A DNA stretch of 64,000 nt from an uncultured Methanobacteriaceae archaeon (GCA_947259185.1 CAMYKT010000009.1:1-64000); one strand, 5' to 3'. Numbered from the stretch's first letter, positions 28,803-37,504 are shown. Notes: generated by a model from the letters alone, not told the origin. Made by a program: numbers and translations.

Positions 28803-29756
28803 ATGGAAAAATTTCCCAACCCTAAGCTTATTTTAAGTCGATGTATTGAACATGATCACTGTAGATACGATGGTTCAGTTATTGGTAGTCCTTTTGTTAA
28901 ACAGTTGGAAGATTATGTCGAATTTAAAACTGTTTGTCCTGAAATGGAGATAGGGTTGGGAGTCCCCAGAAAACCTATTCGTATCATAGAAAAGAATAAA
29001 AAATTGCATTTAATCCAGCCAGCCACTGGAAAAGATGTTACAGAGGATATGGAAGAATTTGCTGAAAATTTTTTAGCACCATTAACTGATTTTGATGGTT
29101 TTATTCTTAAAAATCGCTCTCCCTCTTGTGGAATGAATAATATTAAAATATATCCCGAGGTAGAAGGCCGTCCACGTACTGATGGACAGGGATTTTTTGG
29201 AGGAGCTGTGTTGAATAAGTTCCCTGATCTGGCCATAGAAGACGAAGGTAGACTTAGAAATCTTAAATTGAGGGAAGATTTTCTTATTAAACTTTATACT
29301 CTCTCCCGATTTAGACAAATCAAAAAAAATAAGAGATTTTCTGATTTAGTTGATTTCCAAAGTCACAATAAATTTCTCTTAATGGCCTACAACCAGGAAT
29401 TGGTTCGGAAAATGGGAAGAATGATTGGAGAAAAAAAAGATAAAAGTTCTGAAATATTATATCATGAATATGAAAAAATGCTTTATGACGCGTTAAGAAA
29501 TCCAATTGAAGCCCCTTCCAACATTAATGTTCTCATGCATGCTTTAGGTCATTTTTCCAAGCAATTAAATGCAGAAGAAAAAGCTTTCTTTTTAGATGCT
29601 CTTGAAAAATATCGCCAGGGTGTTATGCCTCTATTGGTGTGTCTTAACCTATTAAAATCATGGATTATACGCTTTGAAGATGATTATCTGAGACATCAAA
29701 CCTTTTTTAAGCCATATCCCGTAGAATTAATACCAGTTACTACCATTTATCGTTAA
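28803..29756 (+). CDS. DUF523-DUF1722 fusion (TudS-like desulfidase domain plus YbgA domain)
   Basis: A 317-residue protein. The DUF523 part (residues about 5-150) has cysteines at 14, 20, 45 and 109 (SRCIEHDHC, TVCPE, SPSCG). Three of these match the spacing of cysteines that bind a [4Fe-4S] cluster in the DUF523 thiouracil desulfidase TudS. The C-terminal DUF1722 part (about residues 185-310, SHNKFLLMAYNQELV onwards) is the YbgA domain of unknown function. The photolyase gene follows after 25 bp in the same direction. The same ybgA-phr pairing occurs in E. coli, so a functional link to photoproduct or thionucleotide repair is likely. Confidence 0.85.
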   Translation: MEKFPNPKLILSRCIEHDHCRYDGSVIGSPFVKQLEDYVEFKTVCPEMEIGLGVPRKPIRIIEKNKKLHLIQPATGKDVTEDMEEFAENFLAPLTDFDGFILKNRSPSCGMNNIKIYPEVEGRPRTDGQGFFGGAVLNKFPDLAIEDEGRLRNLKLREDFLIKLYTLSRFRQIKKNKRFSDLVDFQSHNKFLLMAYNQELVRKMGRMIGEKKDKSSEILYHEYEKMLYDALRNPIEAPSNINVLMHALGHFSKQLNAEEKAFFLDALEKYRQGVMPLLVCLNLLKSWIIRFEDDYLRHQTFFKPYPVELIPVTTIYR

Positions 29757-29781
29757 GATATGAATATTAGGGCTGTTTAAA

Positions 29782-31128
29782 TTGATCCAAGAGGATAGAA
29801 TTAAACATTTAAATGAAGAACCTGCAGTTAAAGGAGATTACATACTTTACTGGATGCAGTCTTCTCCTCGAAGCCATTACAATCATGCTCTGGAATTTGC
29901 CCTGGAAAAATCCCGTCAAATGGATTTACCCCTTTTATGTTTTTTTGGATTAACCCCTGATTTTCCTGAAGCCAACCAGCGCCATTACCGGTTCTTAGTG
30001 GAAGGATTAAAAGACACTCAAAAATCATTAAGTGAGAGAAATATCCAGATGGTGGTCTGGAATAAATCTCCAGAGAAAGGAGCACTGGAAATATCTGAAG
30101 GAGCCTCGTTAGCCATTACAGATCAGGGTTATTTAAGTATACAACGCCACTGGCAGGAACAGGTAGCCAATAATATTGAAGTTCCTTTAATTCAAATAGA
30201 AAGTAATGTAGTGGTGCCTCTGGAAACTGCATCCCCTAAAGAGGAATATTCCGCTGGTACCCTGCGCCGTAAAATCCATAAGGTGCTGGAATTTTTTATG
30301 GTGCCCTTAAAAGAAAGGAAAGTTTATAAAAGCTCGATGGACTTTGATTTTGATTCATTGGATATAAGTAATCCGGGCATTATACTCCAAAAACTTAAGG
30401 TGGATAAATCAGTTCCGGCCTCTATTTTTACCGGTGGTACCTCTACCGGTATTAAAATTTTTGAATCATTTTTAAAAAATAAATTGAATCATTTTGCTGA
30501 TTTGAGAAATAATCCCACTGAAAATTTTTTATCTAATATGAGCCCTTATCTCCATTTTGGACATATTTCACCCCTTTATCTAGCATTGGAAGTTTCTAAA
30601 AGATCTGGCCCGGGAAGCGATGCATATCTGGAAGAATTGATTATTAGGCGGGAGCTAAGCATGAATATGGTTTATTATAATCCTCATTATGATAAATTTG
30701 ATTGTTTGCCTGACTGGGCTAAAAAAACCCTCCTGGAACATCGTAATGATCCCCGTGAATATGAATATTCCCTGGAGGAGCTGGAGAATGCCCTTACCCA
30801 TGATCCGTACTGGAATGCCGCCCAACAAGAAATGGTTATCACCGGTAAGATGCATGGTTACATGAGGATGTACTGGGGTAAAAAGATTTTGGAGTGGGTT
30901 GATGATCCACGTAAAGCATATGATATGGCTTTGTATCTCAATGACAAATATGAGATAGATGGTAGGGATCCCAATGGTTTTACCGGTGTAGCCTGGTGTT
31001 TTGGCAAACATGACCGGGCCTGGAAAGAAAGGGAAATTTTTGGAAAAGTTAGATATATGAATGATAACGGATTGAGGCGAAAATTCAAAATCGACCTTTA
31101 TGTGGATAAAGTTAAGAATATGGGTTAA
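29782..31128 (+). CDS. phr: Class II deoxyribodipyrimidine (CPD) photolyase
   Basis: A 448-residue photolyase of class II, recognised from [18 protein letters not shown] at the N-terminus and from the C-terminal FAD and damage-binding stretches ([66 protein letters not shown]). It repairs UV-induced cyclobutane dimers with light. Methanogen class II enzymes are known to use FAD and a deazaflavin antenna that these organisms make as an F420 precursor. The TTG start has no alternative with a better N-terminus. Confidence 0.93.
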   Translation: MIQEDRIKHLNEEPAVKGDYILYWMQSSPRSHYNHALEFALEKSRQMDLPLLCFFGLTPDFPEANQRHYRFLVEGLKDTQKSLSERNIQMVVWNKSPEKGALEISEGASLAITDQGYLSIQRHWQEQVANNIEVPLIQIESNVVVPLETASPKEEYSAGTLRRKIHKVLEFFMVPLKERKVYKSSMDFDFDSLDISNPGIILQKLKVDKSVPASIFTGGTSTGIKIFESFLKNKLNHFADLRNNPTENFLSNMSPYLHFGHISPLYLALEVSKRSGPGSDAYLEELIIRRELSMNMVYYNPHYDKFDCLPDWAKKTLLEHRNDPREYEYSLEELENALTHDPYWNAAQQEMVITGKMHGYMRMYWGKKILEWVDDPRKAYDMALYLNDKYEIDGRDPNGFTGVAWCFGKHDRAWKEREIFGKVRYMNDNGLRRKFKIDLYVDKVKNMG

Positions 31129-31441
31129 TTTTAAGATAAGGATTTTAATTAATATATCGCATGTGTTTTTGAACTTACAATGTTTTGGATCATCATGGGG
31201 ATAGTTCTTTAAAATTAGTTATTTTTATATTCAAGGCCTTAATAAAAAAATTTTTATGCATAATACTATTAGTATTAAAATTCGTACTTGAAGCGATTTA
31301 TAACTAAACTCTTTTATATCAATTTAACCTATTTAATTAAGGAAGTTAAATATTTCTTCAAATTTTTAAGATTTCAATAAGTATGTAGAATTATGATAGG
31401 TTTCTGTTTGAGTACCATTTGATAACTAGGGAGGAGTTTCT
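31129..31441. other. Intergenic region upstream of bioY
   Basis: A 313-bp AT-rich region with no gene I can support. Contents: the perfect palindrome at 31261-31277, a TTTTATATC TATA-like element near 31313, and the GGGAGGAG ribosome site just before bioY. No RNA gene or riboswitch was recognised. Confidence 0.45.
31261..31277. promoter_or_regulatory. Perfect 17-bp inverted repeat upstream of bioY
   Basis: TAATACTA and TAGTATTA flank a single T. The element lies about 165 bp before bioY. Its symmetry suits a dimeric repressor, but it does not look like the GTTAAC-type biotin operator used by bacterial BirA, so the regulator is unknown. Confidence 0.4.
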
Positions 31442-32059
31442 ATGAATATAACTCTAAATGATTATTATAAAAAGCGTTATGATCTTTTTAAATGGAGAAC
31501 AAACCAAACTATGGCCAATAAAACAGTTATGGCATTTTTCATGGCCTGTATAACTGGAGTTATGGCCCAACTGGTAATTCCATTGCCCTGGACACCAGTA
31601 CCTATTACTGCTCAGACCTTCGCAGTTTTGATTTCAGGCATCATGCTGGGAAAATACTGGGGAGGGTTAAGCCAGCTTTTTTACGTTGCGCTGGGAGTTA
31701 TAGGAGTACCATGGTTTGCGGGAATGACTGGAGGATATGAAACAATTCTGGGAGCCACCGGAGGATATCTGATTGGATTTATACTGGCCGCTTTATTTTT
31801 AGGGCATTTTGCAGATAAATATATTAAATCCCGAAACTTCGTACCTATGCTGGGATTAATGACATTTGCCAGCTTTATCCTGATTTATGTCCCCGGGTTA
31901 CTGGTAATGGCTACCTGGATGTACACCAGCACCGGGACCACTCCTGAAATATGGAATTTAATGGTTATGGGATTGTTACCGTTTATTGTAGGTGATATAA
32001 TAAAAATTATTGGAGCATCTGCTTTTACAAAAGCAATTGTTCCCAAAGAAGAATTTTAA
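31442..32059 (+). CDS. bioY: Biotin transporter substrate-binding subunit BioY
   Basis: A 205-residue membrane protein with about six helices. The family motifs are clear: QLVIPLPWTPVPITAQTFAVLISG, GLSQLFYVALGVIGVPWFAG and GATGGYLIGF. It is the S-component of an ECF transporter or works alone for biotin uptake. No ECF ATPase or T-component is adjacent. Biotin is needed for pyruvate carboxylase in these methanogens. A strong GGGAGGAG site precedes the ATG. The DUF1284 gene starts four bases after its stop. Confidence 0.93.
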   Translation: MNITLNDYYKKRYDLFKWRTNQTMANKTVMAFFMACITGVMAQLVIPLPWTPVPITAQTFAVLISGIMLGKYWGGLSQLFYVALGVIGVPWFAGMTGGYETILGATGGYLIGFILAALFLGHFADKYIKSRNFVPMLGLMTFASFILIYVPGLLVMATWMYTSTGTTPEIWNLMVMGLLPFIVGDIIKIIGASAFTKAIVPKEEF

Positions 32060-32063
32060 TCCA

Positions 32064-32480
32064 ATGAAGAAAGATTTGGAAGAGTTTTCTGATATATTAA
32101 ATATCAGAGCTCACCATTTGCTTTGCGTCCAGGGCTTCCAGGGAAGAGGTTATAGTCAGGGATTTGTTAAAAATATGGATAAAATAGTTAATTTTCTAAA
32201 AAATAATCCCCAAACCCTTTTAAAAGTAATTAGCAGTACTGATGATATTTGTTATTGCTGCCCCCACAATATTGAAAACACCTGTAAACAGTCCCCCTCT
32301 GCTGAAGATAAAGTTAAAAAAATGGATCTTGAAACTCTTAACTATCTGGGCCTGGAAGAACATGATATTACTACTTATGAGCATATCATAGAATTACTAT
32401 CAAATAGGCTAGATTCAAGTGATCTAAAGGAAATATGCGGTTTTTGTTTGTGGATTGAGTGTTGTAATCTACATAAATAG
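32064..32480 (+). CDS. DUF1284 cysteine-rich protein
   Basis: A 138-residue protein with the DUF1284 opening ILNIRAHHLLCVQGFQGRGYS and a set of cysteines in CYCCPHN, NTCKQ, CGFCLWIECC that look suited to metal or Fe-S binding. Function is unknown. The frame is open back into bioY (32010), but the ATG at 32064, four bases after the bioY stop, gives the family start; translation is probably coupled to bioY. The pairing with a biotin transporter is suggestive only. Confidence 0.8.
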   Translation: MKKDLEEFSDILNIRAHHLLCVQGFQGRGYSQGFVKNMDKIVNFLKNNPQTLLKVISSTDDICYCCPHNIENTCKQSPSAEDKVKKMDLETLNYLGLEEHDITTYEHIIELLSNRLDSSDLKEICGFCLWIECCNLHK

Positions 32481-32641
32481 TTTTAATCTAATATTTAGAT
32501 GAATAATAAAACTTAGATTAGTGGATTTAAAATAAAGGTTATTCTAATAAAAACGATGTTGATTTTCATGATTTTTATATGAACTAAATCCTCGCTTTAT
32601 CTTTAAACAATTAGCCCATTCAAAAATACCAGGTGTAATAA

Positions 32642-33790
32642 GTGCTTTATAGAAAATTAGGTTATACTGGAATAGATGTGTCGATATTGGGATTTGGGGT
32701 AATGAGATTGCCTCTTAATGGTAATGGTACTATTGATCAGGATAAATCATCATCCATGCTTAAATTTGCCATTGAAAATGGTTTAAATTATATTGACACT
32801 GCTTTTCCTTACCATAATGGCCAGAGCGAAATATTTCTGGGAAATTTTTTTGAAAGCTATCCTGAACTGAAAAAAAAAGTATACATATCCACTAAACTAC
32901 CTACCTGGCTTATAAATAAGCCAGAAGATATGGATTATTATTTAAAACGTCAGATGGAAAACCTTAAAGTTGATAAAATTGATTTTTATCTTCTCCATTC
33001 CCTGAATAAGGATTACTGGGAAAATTTAATGAAATTTAATGTACTTGATTTTTTAGACTCTGCTGTAGCAGAGGGTAAAATTAATTATACTGGTTTTTCA
33101 TTTCATGATGAATTTGACATTTTTTTAGAAATATTAGATTCTTACTCCTGGGATGTGTGTCAAATACAATTTAATTACATGGATGAAAATTACCAGGCCG
33201 GCCGGGAAGGTTTAAAGTATGCTGCTTCCCAGGGAGTAGGTACCATAATTATGGAACCTCTCCGAGGAGGATGTTTAACTCGTAATATTCCTGAAGATAT
33301 TATGGAAATATGGGAAATGGCTGATGAACCAAAAAAACCGGTGGAATGGGCTTTACAATATGTTTGGGATTATCCTGAAACAAATGTGGTATTAAGTGGA
33401 ATGTCCAGTTTTAGTCAGCTACAGGAAAATATGAAACTTGCATCAAAAGCCCGAGCTAATTCATTGACTAAAAATGATTATGAAATAATAAAAGAGATTA
33501 GGAGAACTTACAGGGAAAAAATAGTAATTGATTGTACTTCCTGTGGTTACTGCATGCCCTGCCCTGAAGGGGTGGACATTCCTAAAAATTTCAATATGTA
33601 TAATACTTATAAAATGTTTGATAATGACAATGGAATAAAAACACATTACCGTGGACTTTTAAAAGAAAATCAGCGCGCTTCTAAATGTAAAGGGGCAGAA
33701 GCATGTGGTAAATGTAATAATATCTGTCCACAGATGATACTTATACCGCAAATACTGCAAAAAGTAAAAAATGCTTTTGAAAAAAGATAA
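32642..33790 (+). CDS. Aldo/keto reductase with C-terminal 4Fe-4S region
   Basis: A 382-residue protein. The first about 270 residues are an aldo/keto reductase TIM barrel (LGYTGIDVSILGFGVMRLP, NYIDTAFPYHNGQSE with the catalytic Asp and Tyr, KIDFYLLHSLN with the catalytic His). The C-terminal part carries cysteine motifs CTSCGYCMPCPEGVDIP and CKGAEACGKCNNICP that bind iron-sulfur clusters. Such fusions are common in anaerobes and may pass electrons from ferredoxin; the substrate is unknown. The GTG start follows AGGTG. The C-terminus overlaps the open frame of a small membrane protein, but not its likely start. Confidence 0.88.
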   Translation: MLYRKLGYTGIDVSILGFGVMRLPLNGNGTIDQDKSSSMLKFAIENGLNYIDTAFPYHNGQSEIFLGNFFESYPELKKKVYISTKLPTWLINKPEDMDYYLKRQMENLKVDKIDFYLLHSLNKDYWENLMKFNVLDFLDSAVAEGKINYTGFSFHDEFDIFLEILDSYSWDVCQIQFNYMDENYQAGREGLKYAASQGVGTIIMEPLRGGCLTRNIPEDIMEIWEMADEPKKPVEWALQYVWDYPETNVVLSGMSSFSQLQENMKLASKARANSLTKNDYEIIKEIRRTYREKIVIDCTSCGYCMPCPEGVDIPKNFNMYNTYKMFDNDNGIKTHYRGLLKENQRASKCKGAEACGKCNNICPQMILIPQILQKVKNAFEKR

Positions 33791-33812
33791 TGATGTTTAT
33801 GGGGGAGATTTT

Positions 33813-34010
33813 TTGAAAAGCCGTTTGTTTTATGCTCTGAGTATAGGTATGCTATTAGGAGCTCTGGGTGGAGGAGTATTTTTTGTATGGGGCATAGTTA
33901 TAAATGAATTTAATCTATGTTCAGTTATTGAATCCTCCCTTAAAGCATTTATAGTCTTTAGCGTGCTGGGATTTACTCTAGGATTTTTGATTTACCATCT
34001 GGAACATTAA
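33813..34010 (+). CDS. Small two-helix membrane protein, hypothetical
   Basis: A 65-residue protein with two membrane helices (YALSIGMLLGALGGGVFFVWG and AFIVFSVLGFTLGFLIY). I do not recognise the family. The frame is open from 33771, but GGGGGAG precedes a TTG at 33813 giving MKSRLFYALS, which I prefer. It follows the aldo/keto reductase closely and may be co-transcribed. A hairpin-T terminator lies just after it. Confidence 0.6.
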   Translation: MKSRLFYALSIGMLLGALGGGVFFVWGIVINEFNLCSVIESSLKAFIVFSVLGFTLGFLIYHLEH

Positions 34011-34036
34011 TCAGGATATGAATAAAGTTTCAAAAT

Positions 34037-34060
34037 AATCACCTGTTTTGGTGATTTTTT
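34037..34060. terminator. Hairpin and T-run between convergent genes
   Basis: AATCACC at 34037-34043 pairs with GGTGATT at 34050-34056 around a six-base loop, followed by four more T. It sits after the small membrane protein and just before the end of the convergent QueG-like gene, so it may serve the plus-strand unit. Confidence 0.55.
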
Positions 34061-34063
34061 GGT

Positions 34064-34891
34064 TTATAAGTTACTACCATAACGTTGAATGTGTTCTTTG
34101 GTTTTTTTATATTTATCTTCTCCAATACTGGTTTTTTTATCCCTTTTAAAGTCAATTCTATCTTTTCCCACTGGACAGACTTTAATACATATTCCACAGG
34201 GAGAGCGGTACTCTTTTCTGAGGCTTTTGCTGCGAAGGGCGCATGATTTTTTATCAATTATATCTGGAAAAAATTCGTTTTTCAAGTTTTCGGGAGGTAT
34301 GGAATTTGCAGGACATTGTTTAAAACATTCCAGGCACCGGGTACATAAATCATTTGAGTTTAAAGGAGATGGTTCCAGAGGGGCAGAAGTGAATATGGAA
34401 TTGAATCTAACCCGTGGACCGTATTCAGGAGTAAGAAGGACATTACTTAAACCGAATGAACCTAAACCAGCCAGATATGCGGCGTGTTTGTGGGAAAAAA
34501 ATGCCAGAGGTTTTTTTATAAGTACCTCAATGTCCCCATACCCGTCCCGAGGGAGAGAAATAGAGGGATATCCTTTTTCGGTGATAAAGTTTGCCAGTTC
34601 ATAAGCCCTTATATCCAGAAGGTTATTGACTGTTTTATATAGTTCATGGTAGTATATAGAAGGGGCTGTGTCTATAATGGGGGGAGGTACAGGTAATCCA
34701 ATGACTATCACTGTTTTGCACTCTGGATAAATAGATTGTGGCCAGAATTCTGCAGGTATCCATTCCTCAAATTGATTAGGAAGATCTTTTGATTGTTTTT
34801 CCCATCTTTCAACCGGGGCAAAACCAACCAGGGAAATATTCATTTCCTGACATTTAAGTATAATCTGTTTTTTTAATTCATTTAAATTCAT
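34064..34891 (-). CDS. Epoxyqueuosine reductase (QueG)-like 4Fe-4S protein
   Basis: A 275-residue protein. The C-terminal half has two ferredoxin-like cluster motifs: CTRCLECFKQCPAN near residue 185 and CGICIKVCPVGK near residue 240. The N-terminal half has the QueG-like stretch AAYLAGLGSFGLSNVLLTPEYGPRVRFNSIFT. Archaea use archaeosine rather than queuosine and lack the epoxyqueuosine step, so this is more likely an uncharacterised corrinoid-linked or redox Fe-S protein of the same family than a true QueG. It may act in a reductive reaction with an unknown substrate. Confidence 0.7.
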   Translation of the reverse strand: MNLNELKKQIILKCQEMNISLVGFAPVERWEKQSKDLPNQFEEWIPAEFWPQSIYPECKTVIVIGLPVPPPIIDTAPSIYYHELYKTVNNLLDIRAYELANFITEKGYPSISLPRDGYGDIEVLIKKPLAFFSHKHAAYLAGLGSFGLSNVLLTPEYGPRVRFNSIFTSAPLEPSPLNSNDLCTRCLECFKQCPANSIPPENLKNEFFPDIIDKKSCALRSKSLRKEYRSPCGICIKVCPVGKDRIDFKRDKKTSIGEDKYKKTKEHIQRYGSNL

Positions 34892-34956
34892 GATATTAAA
34901 CTGGATTTAAGGGCAAGATAGGATTGTTATATCCGCTTAATGACGCATAAAATTAG

Positions 34957-35862
34957 CTATTTATGCTGCAACATTCCCTTTACTTTAGCATCCAGGTTAT
35001 CTGCATGGTGAAGAGCCACTGCTTCAGGAATTTTAGGATTCACCGGAGATCCCCATCCATTTTTTACCTCCCCATGGTGGCTTAATATAAGATGTAGAAC
35101 CTGGTTTGCCAGTTCTTCATCCATGTCTAATTTATTAATTTTCTCTTTAACCATTTCCGCTGTTAAAAATAAATGGTCCAATAGTTCTCCCCGACGAGAG
35201 TAACTTATAGAGAGGAAGTCATAATCATAAGTTTCCATCTTACCGATATCATGCAGGATGGCCCCGGTAAACAGAAGGTCCGGGTCCAGCTCCGGGAAAA
35301 TCTGACAGGTGGTTTTGCAGATTTCCAGAACCCCCACCGTATGTTCTAATAGGCCTCCCTTGAAATTGTGATGATAGTACTGGGCCGAAGGATAGATACT
35401 GAATTTAGATGTGAATTCCTCATCACAGAAAAAGGACTTCAGTAATTCCTTCAGTGATTTATTTTCCAGGTTTTTAATGGTACTGTAAATTTCCAGAAGC
35501 ATCAAATCTTTATCCTTGCTGGAAGTTTGGATATAATCATTTAAATCATATTCCTCTGGTTCAAGTTCCTTGAAATTATTAATTATTGCACTAAAGTTTC
35601 CAGAACTTCGTGGGAATTCGCTTACTTTTCCCATAACCCGGTATATGCTGCCAGATTTAATAGAATCAGATATTTCATCTATATTTTTATCTGGAAAAAG
35701 CCTCCCTGCAATTTGACCAGTTTTGTCTGATAAAGTAAGTTGAAGGTATTTTTTACCTGTTTTTGCTCTTTTTATTTCTTTATTGGAAATTACAAATTGT
35801 GAAATAACTTCCCTATTAGAATTCAGGTTCTCCACCAGATCTTTCTCATCTTTTTTATACAT
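34957..35862 (-). CDS. YhaM-like OB-fold/HD-domain 3'-5' exoribonuclease
   Basis: A 301-residue protein with an N-terminal OB fold (YLQLTLSDKTGQIAGRLFPD, residues about 35-100) and a C-terminal HD phosphohydrolase domain with H-HD-D ligands (GGLLEHTVGVLEIC, GAILHDIGKMETY, LILSHHG and a final ALHHADNLDAKVKG). This is the architecture of Bacillus YhaM, a metal-dependent 3'-5' exonuclease of RNA and single-stranded DNA. AGGAGTATAATT precedes the start. It is 65 bp upstream of the QueG-like gene on the same strand and may share its transcript. Confidence 0.82.
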   Translation of the reverse strand: MYKKDEKDLVENLNSNREVISQFVISNKEIKRAKTGKKYLQLTLSDKTGQIAGRLFPDKNIDEISDSIKSGSIYRVMGKVSEFPRSSGNFSAIINNFKELEPEEYDLNDYIQTSSKDKDLMLLEIYSTIKNLENKSLKELLKSFFCDEEFTSKFSIYPSAQYYHHNFKGGLLEHTVGVLEICKTTCQIFPELDPDLLFTGAILHDIGKMETYDYDFLSISYSRRGELLDHLFLTAEMVKEKINKLDMDEELANQVLHLILSHHGEVKNGWGSPVNPKIPEAVALHHADNLDAKVKGMLQHK

Positions 35863-36045
35863 AATTATACTCCTGTGCTTATTCTTTATTTCTGGTAAAA
35901 TAACCTAATATAAATTTTTTTTAAGTTCTTTTTAATTTATATTTTCATGAATATCTTGATAATAATATTATCCTACTTTATTATTAAATAAGTCGTTAAG
36001 TATAAAAGTATACGGATACTAATCATTATTAATCATTAAGAATTA

Positions 36046-36066
36046 GGTGAGACCACCCTACTCACC
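36046..36066 (+). promoter_or_regulatory. Hairpin in the purC leader
   Basis: GGTGAG at 36046-36051 pairs with CTCACC at 36061-36066 around nine bases. It ends 23 nt before the purC ATG, and a separate AAGGAG site follows, so GGTGAG is not the main ribosome site. It could be a leader hairpin or operator. A TATA-like TATAAAAG lies near 36001-36008. Confidence 0.35.
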
Positions 36067-36089
36067 ATTGAAATTTAAGGAGTTAAACC

Positions 36090-37121
36090 ATGGGTAGTGT
36101 AAAAGACTTAAAAGTACTAAAAAAACCAAATGAAGATCAAGAAGGAATTGGAAGATTTAAATTCTCAGATAGATACTCTATATTTGATTGGGGTGAAATG
36201 CCCGATCTCATACCTCATAAAGGAGAAGCTATAGCTATACTTGGAGCTTACTTTTTTGAGAAATTAGAGGATATGGGATACAAAACACATTACATTGGCC
36301 TGGTAGAAGATGGAAAGGCAAAAAAATTATCTCAGCTAGAAAAACCATCCCATGAAATGGAAATCAAATTATTGAATGTGTTTGAACCACCCTTAGGGCC
36401 GGAAGGCTATGATTACTCCACTTACCAGAACCTCGAAGGAAATTTTTTAATACCTTTAGAATTGATCTACAGGAACTACATACCGGAAGGAAGTAGTGTA
36501 TTTGGAAGGTTAAATAGAGGAGAAATAGAATTAAAAGATTTAGGACTTGATAAATTACCTTCAGCAGATGAAAAACTCGAAAAACCTGTTCTGGATGTTT
36601 CCACCAAACTGGAGGTAACTGATAGATACATTAAATGGGATGAAGCCCGTTCAATTTCAGGACTTAATAAAGAAGAGACAGAAGAATTGAAGGATGCATT
36701 AAACTTAGTTAATGAAGTTATAACCTCTGAATTCTCAAAAATAGGGATTATAAATGAGGATGGTAAAATAGAAGTGGGTTATAATTCTCAAAGAGAGTTA
36801 ATCTTAGTGGATGTTATGGGTACTCTGGATGAGTGTCGTTTTACCTTTAATGGTTTGCCCGTAAGTAAAGAAATAACCAGGATACACTACCGGGGATCAA
36901 GCTGGCATGCAGCAACTGAAGAAGCTAAAGAAACAAATAGGGCTCAATGGAGAAATATATGTGCACTTAATCCCGAATCTTTACCTCCCAAACTTAAAGA
37001 TTTAATTTCAAAATTATATTGTTCCTGTACCAATGAAATCACCGGTCGGGTATGGTTTAAAGACTTACCTCCACTTAAAGAAATAATCTCTGATATTGAG
37101 GGTGAACTGGATGGAAAATAA
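36090..37121 (+). CDS. purC: SAICAR synthetase, long archaeal form
   Basis: A 343-residue protein similar to the long PurC of haloarchaea, recognised from FKFSDRYSIFDWGEMPDLIPHKGEA and from VDVMGTLDECRF and HYRGSSWHA. It would join CAIR and aspartate with ATP to give SAICAR in purine synthesis. Typical bacterial and many methanogen PurC proteins are about 240 residues, so this is the other subfamily; the genome may or may not also have the short form. An AAGGAG site precedes the ATG. Its last 11 nt overlap the carbonic-anhydrase-like gene. Confidence 0.78.
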   Translation: MGSVKDLKVLKKPNEDQEGIGRFKFSDRYSIFDWGEMPDLIPHKGEAIAILGAYFFEKLEDMGYKTHYIGLVEDGKAKKLSQLEKPSHEMEIKLLNVFEPPLGPEGYDYSTYQNLEGNFLIPLELIYRNYIPEGSSVFGRLNRGEIELKDLGLDKLPSADEKLEKPVLDVSTKLEVTDRYIKWDEARSISGLNKEETEELKDALNLVNEVITSEFSKIGIINEDGKIEVGYNSQRELILVDVMGTLDECRFTFNGLPVSKEITRIHYRGSSWHAATEEAKETNRAQWRNICALNPESLPPKLKDLISKLYCSCTNEITGRVWFKDLPPLKEIISDIEGELDGK

Positions 37122-37479
37122 GTTTGCCACATGTTTAAATTGTATGGATGGTCGCACCCAGCTGCCAGCGATTAACTGGATAAAAGATAACTATCCGGTA
37201 GAATACGTGGACATGATTACTGAGCCAGGTATGGTGGGTCTTTTATCGTCTGAGAAGTATGACACTGGATTTTTAAAAAAATTGAATATTTCCACCACCC
37301 AGCATGGTTCCCGCCATGTTTTTGTGGTTGGTCATCATGACTGTGCAGGTAATCCGGTGAGTGAAGAATTACATAAAAAACAAGTTTTGCTATCAGTGGG
37401 AGTTTTGAAAAGGTTGGTACCATCTCTGGAGGTAATTGGGCTGTGGATTGATGAAAAATTTGAAGTAAACCAGTTATGA
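37111..37479 (+). CDS. Small beta-carbonic-anhydrase-like protein
   Basis: A 122-residue protein with the zinc-ligand pattern of beta-carbonic anhydrase: CMDGR near residue 14 and GHHDCAG near residue 75, giving Cys-Asp-Arg and His-Asp-Cys. It is much shorter than the usual about 200 residues and the first motif has Gly where CxDSR has Ser. Hydration activity is therefore uncertain; a zinc-binding bicarbonate or CO2 sensor is possible. GGGTG precedes the ATG at 37111, which lies inside the end of purC, so the two are translationally coupled. A hairpin follows directly at the stop codon. Confidence 0.72.
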   Translation: MENKFATCLNCMDGRTQLPAINWIKDNYPVEYVDMITEPGMVGLLSSEKYDTGFLKKLNISTTQHGSRHVFVVGHHDCAGNPVSEELHKKQVLLSVGVLKRLVPSLEVIGLWIDEKFEVNQL

Positions 37480-37504
37480 TGAAATCATTTCTTAATGGTT
37501 TCAT
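37479..37504 (+). terminator. Nine-bp hairpin at the end of the carbonic-anhydrase-like gene
   Basis: ATGAAATCA at 37479-37487 pairs with TGGTTTCAT at 37496-37504 with one wobble pair, around an eight-base loop. It begins at the stop codon. There is no strong T-run after it, so it may be an mRNA 3'-end structure rather than a terminator. Confidence 0.45.
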
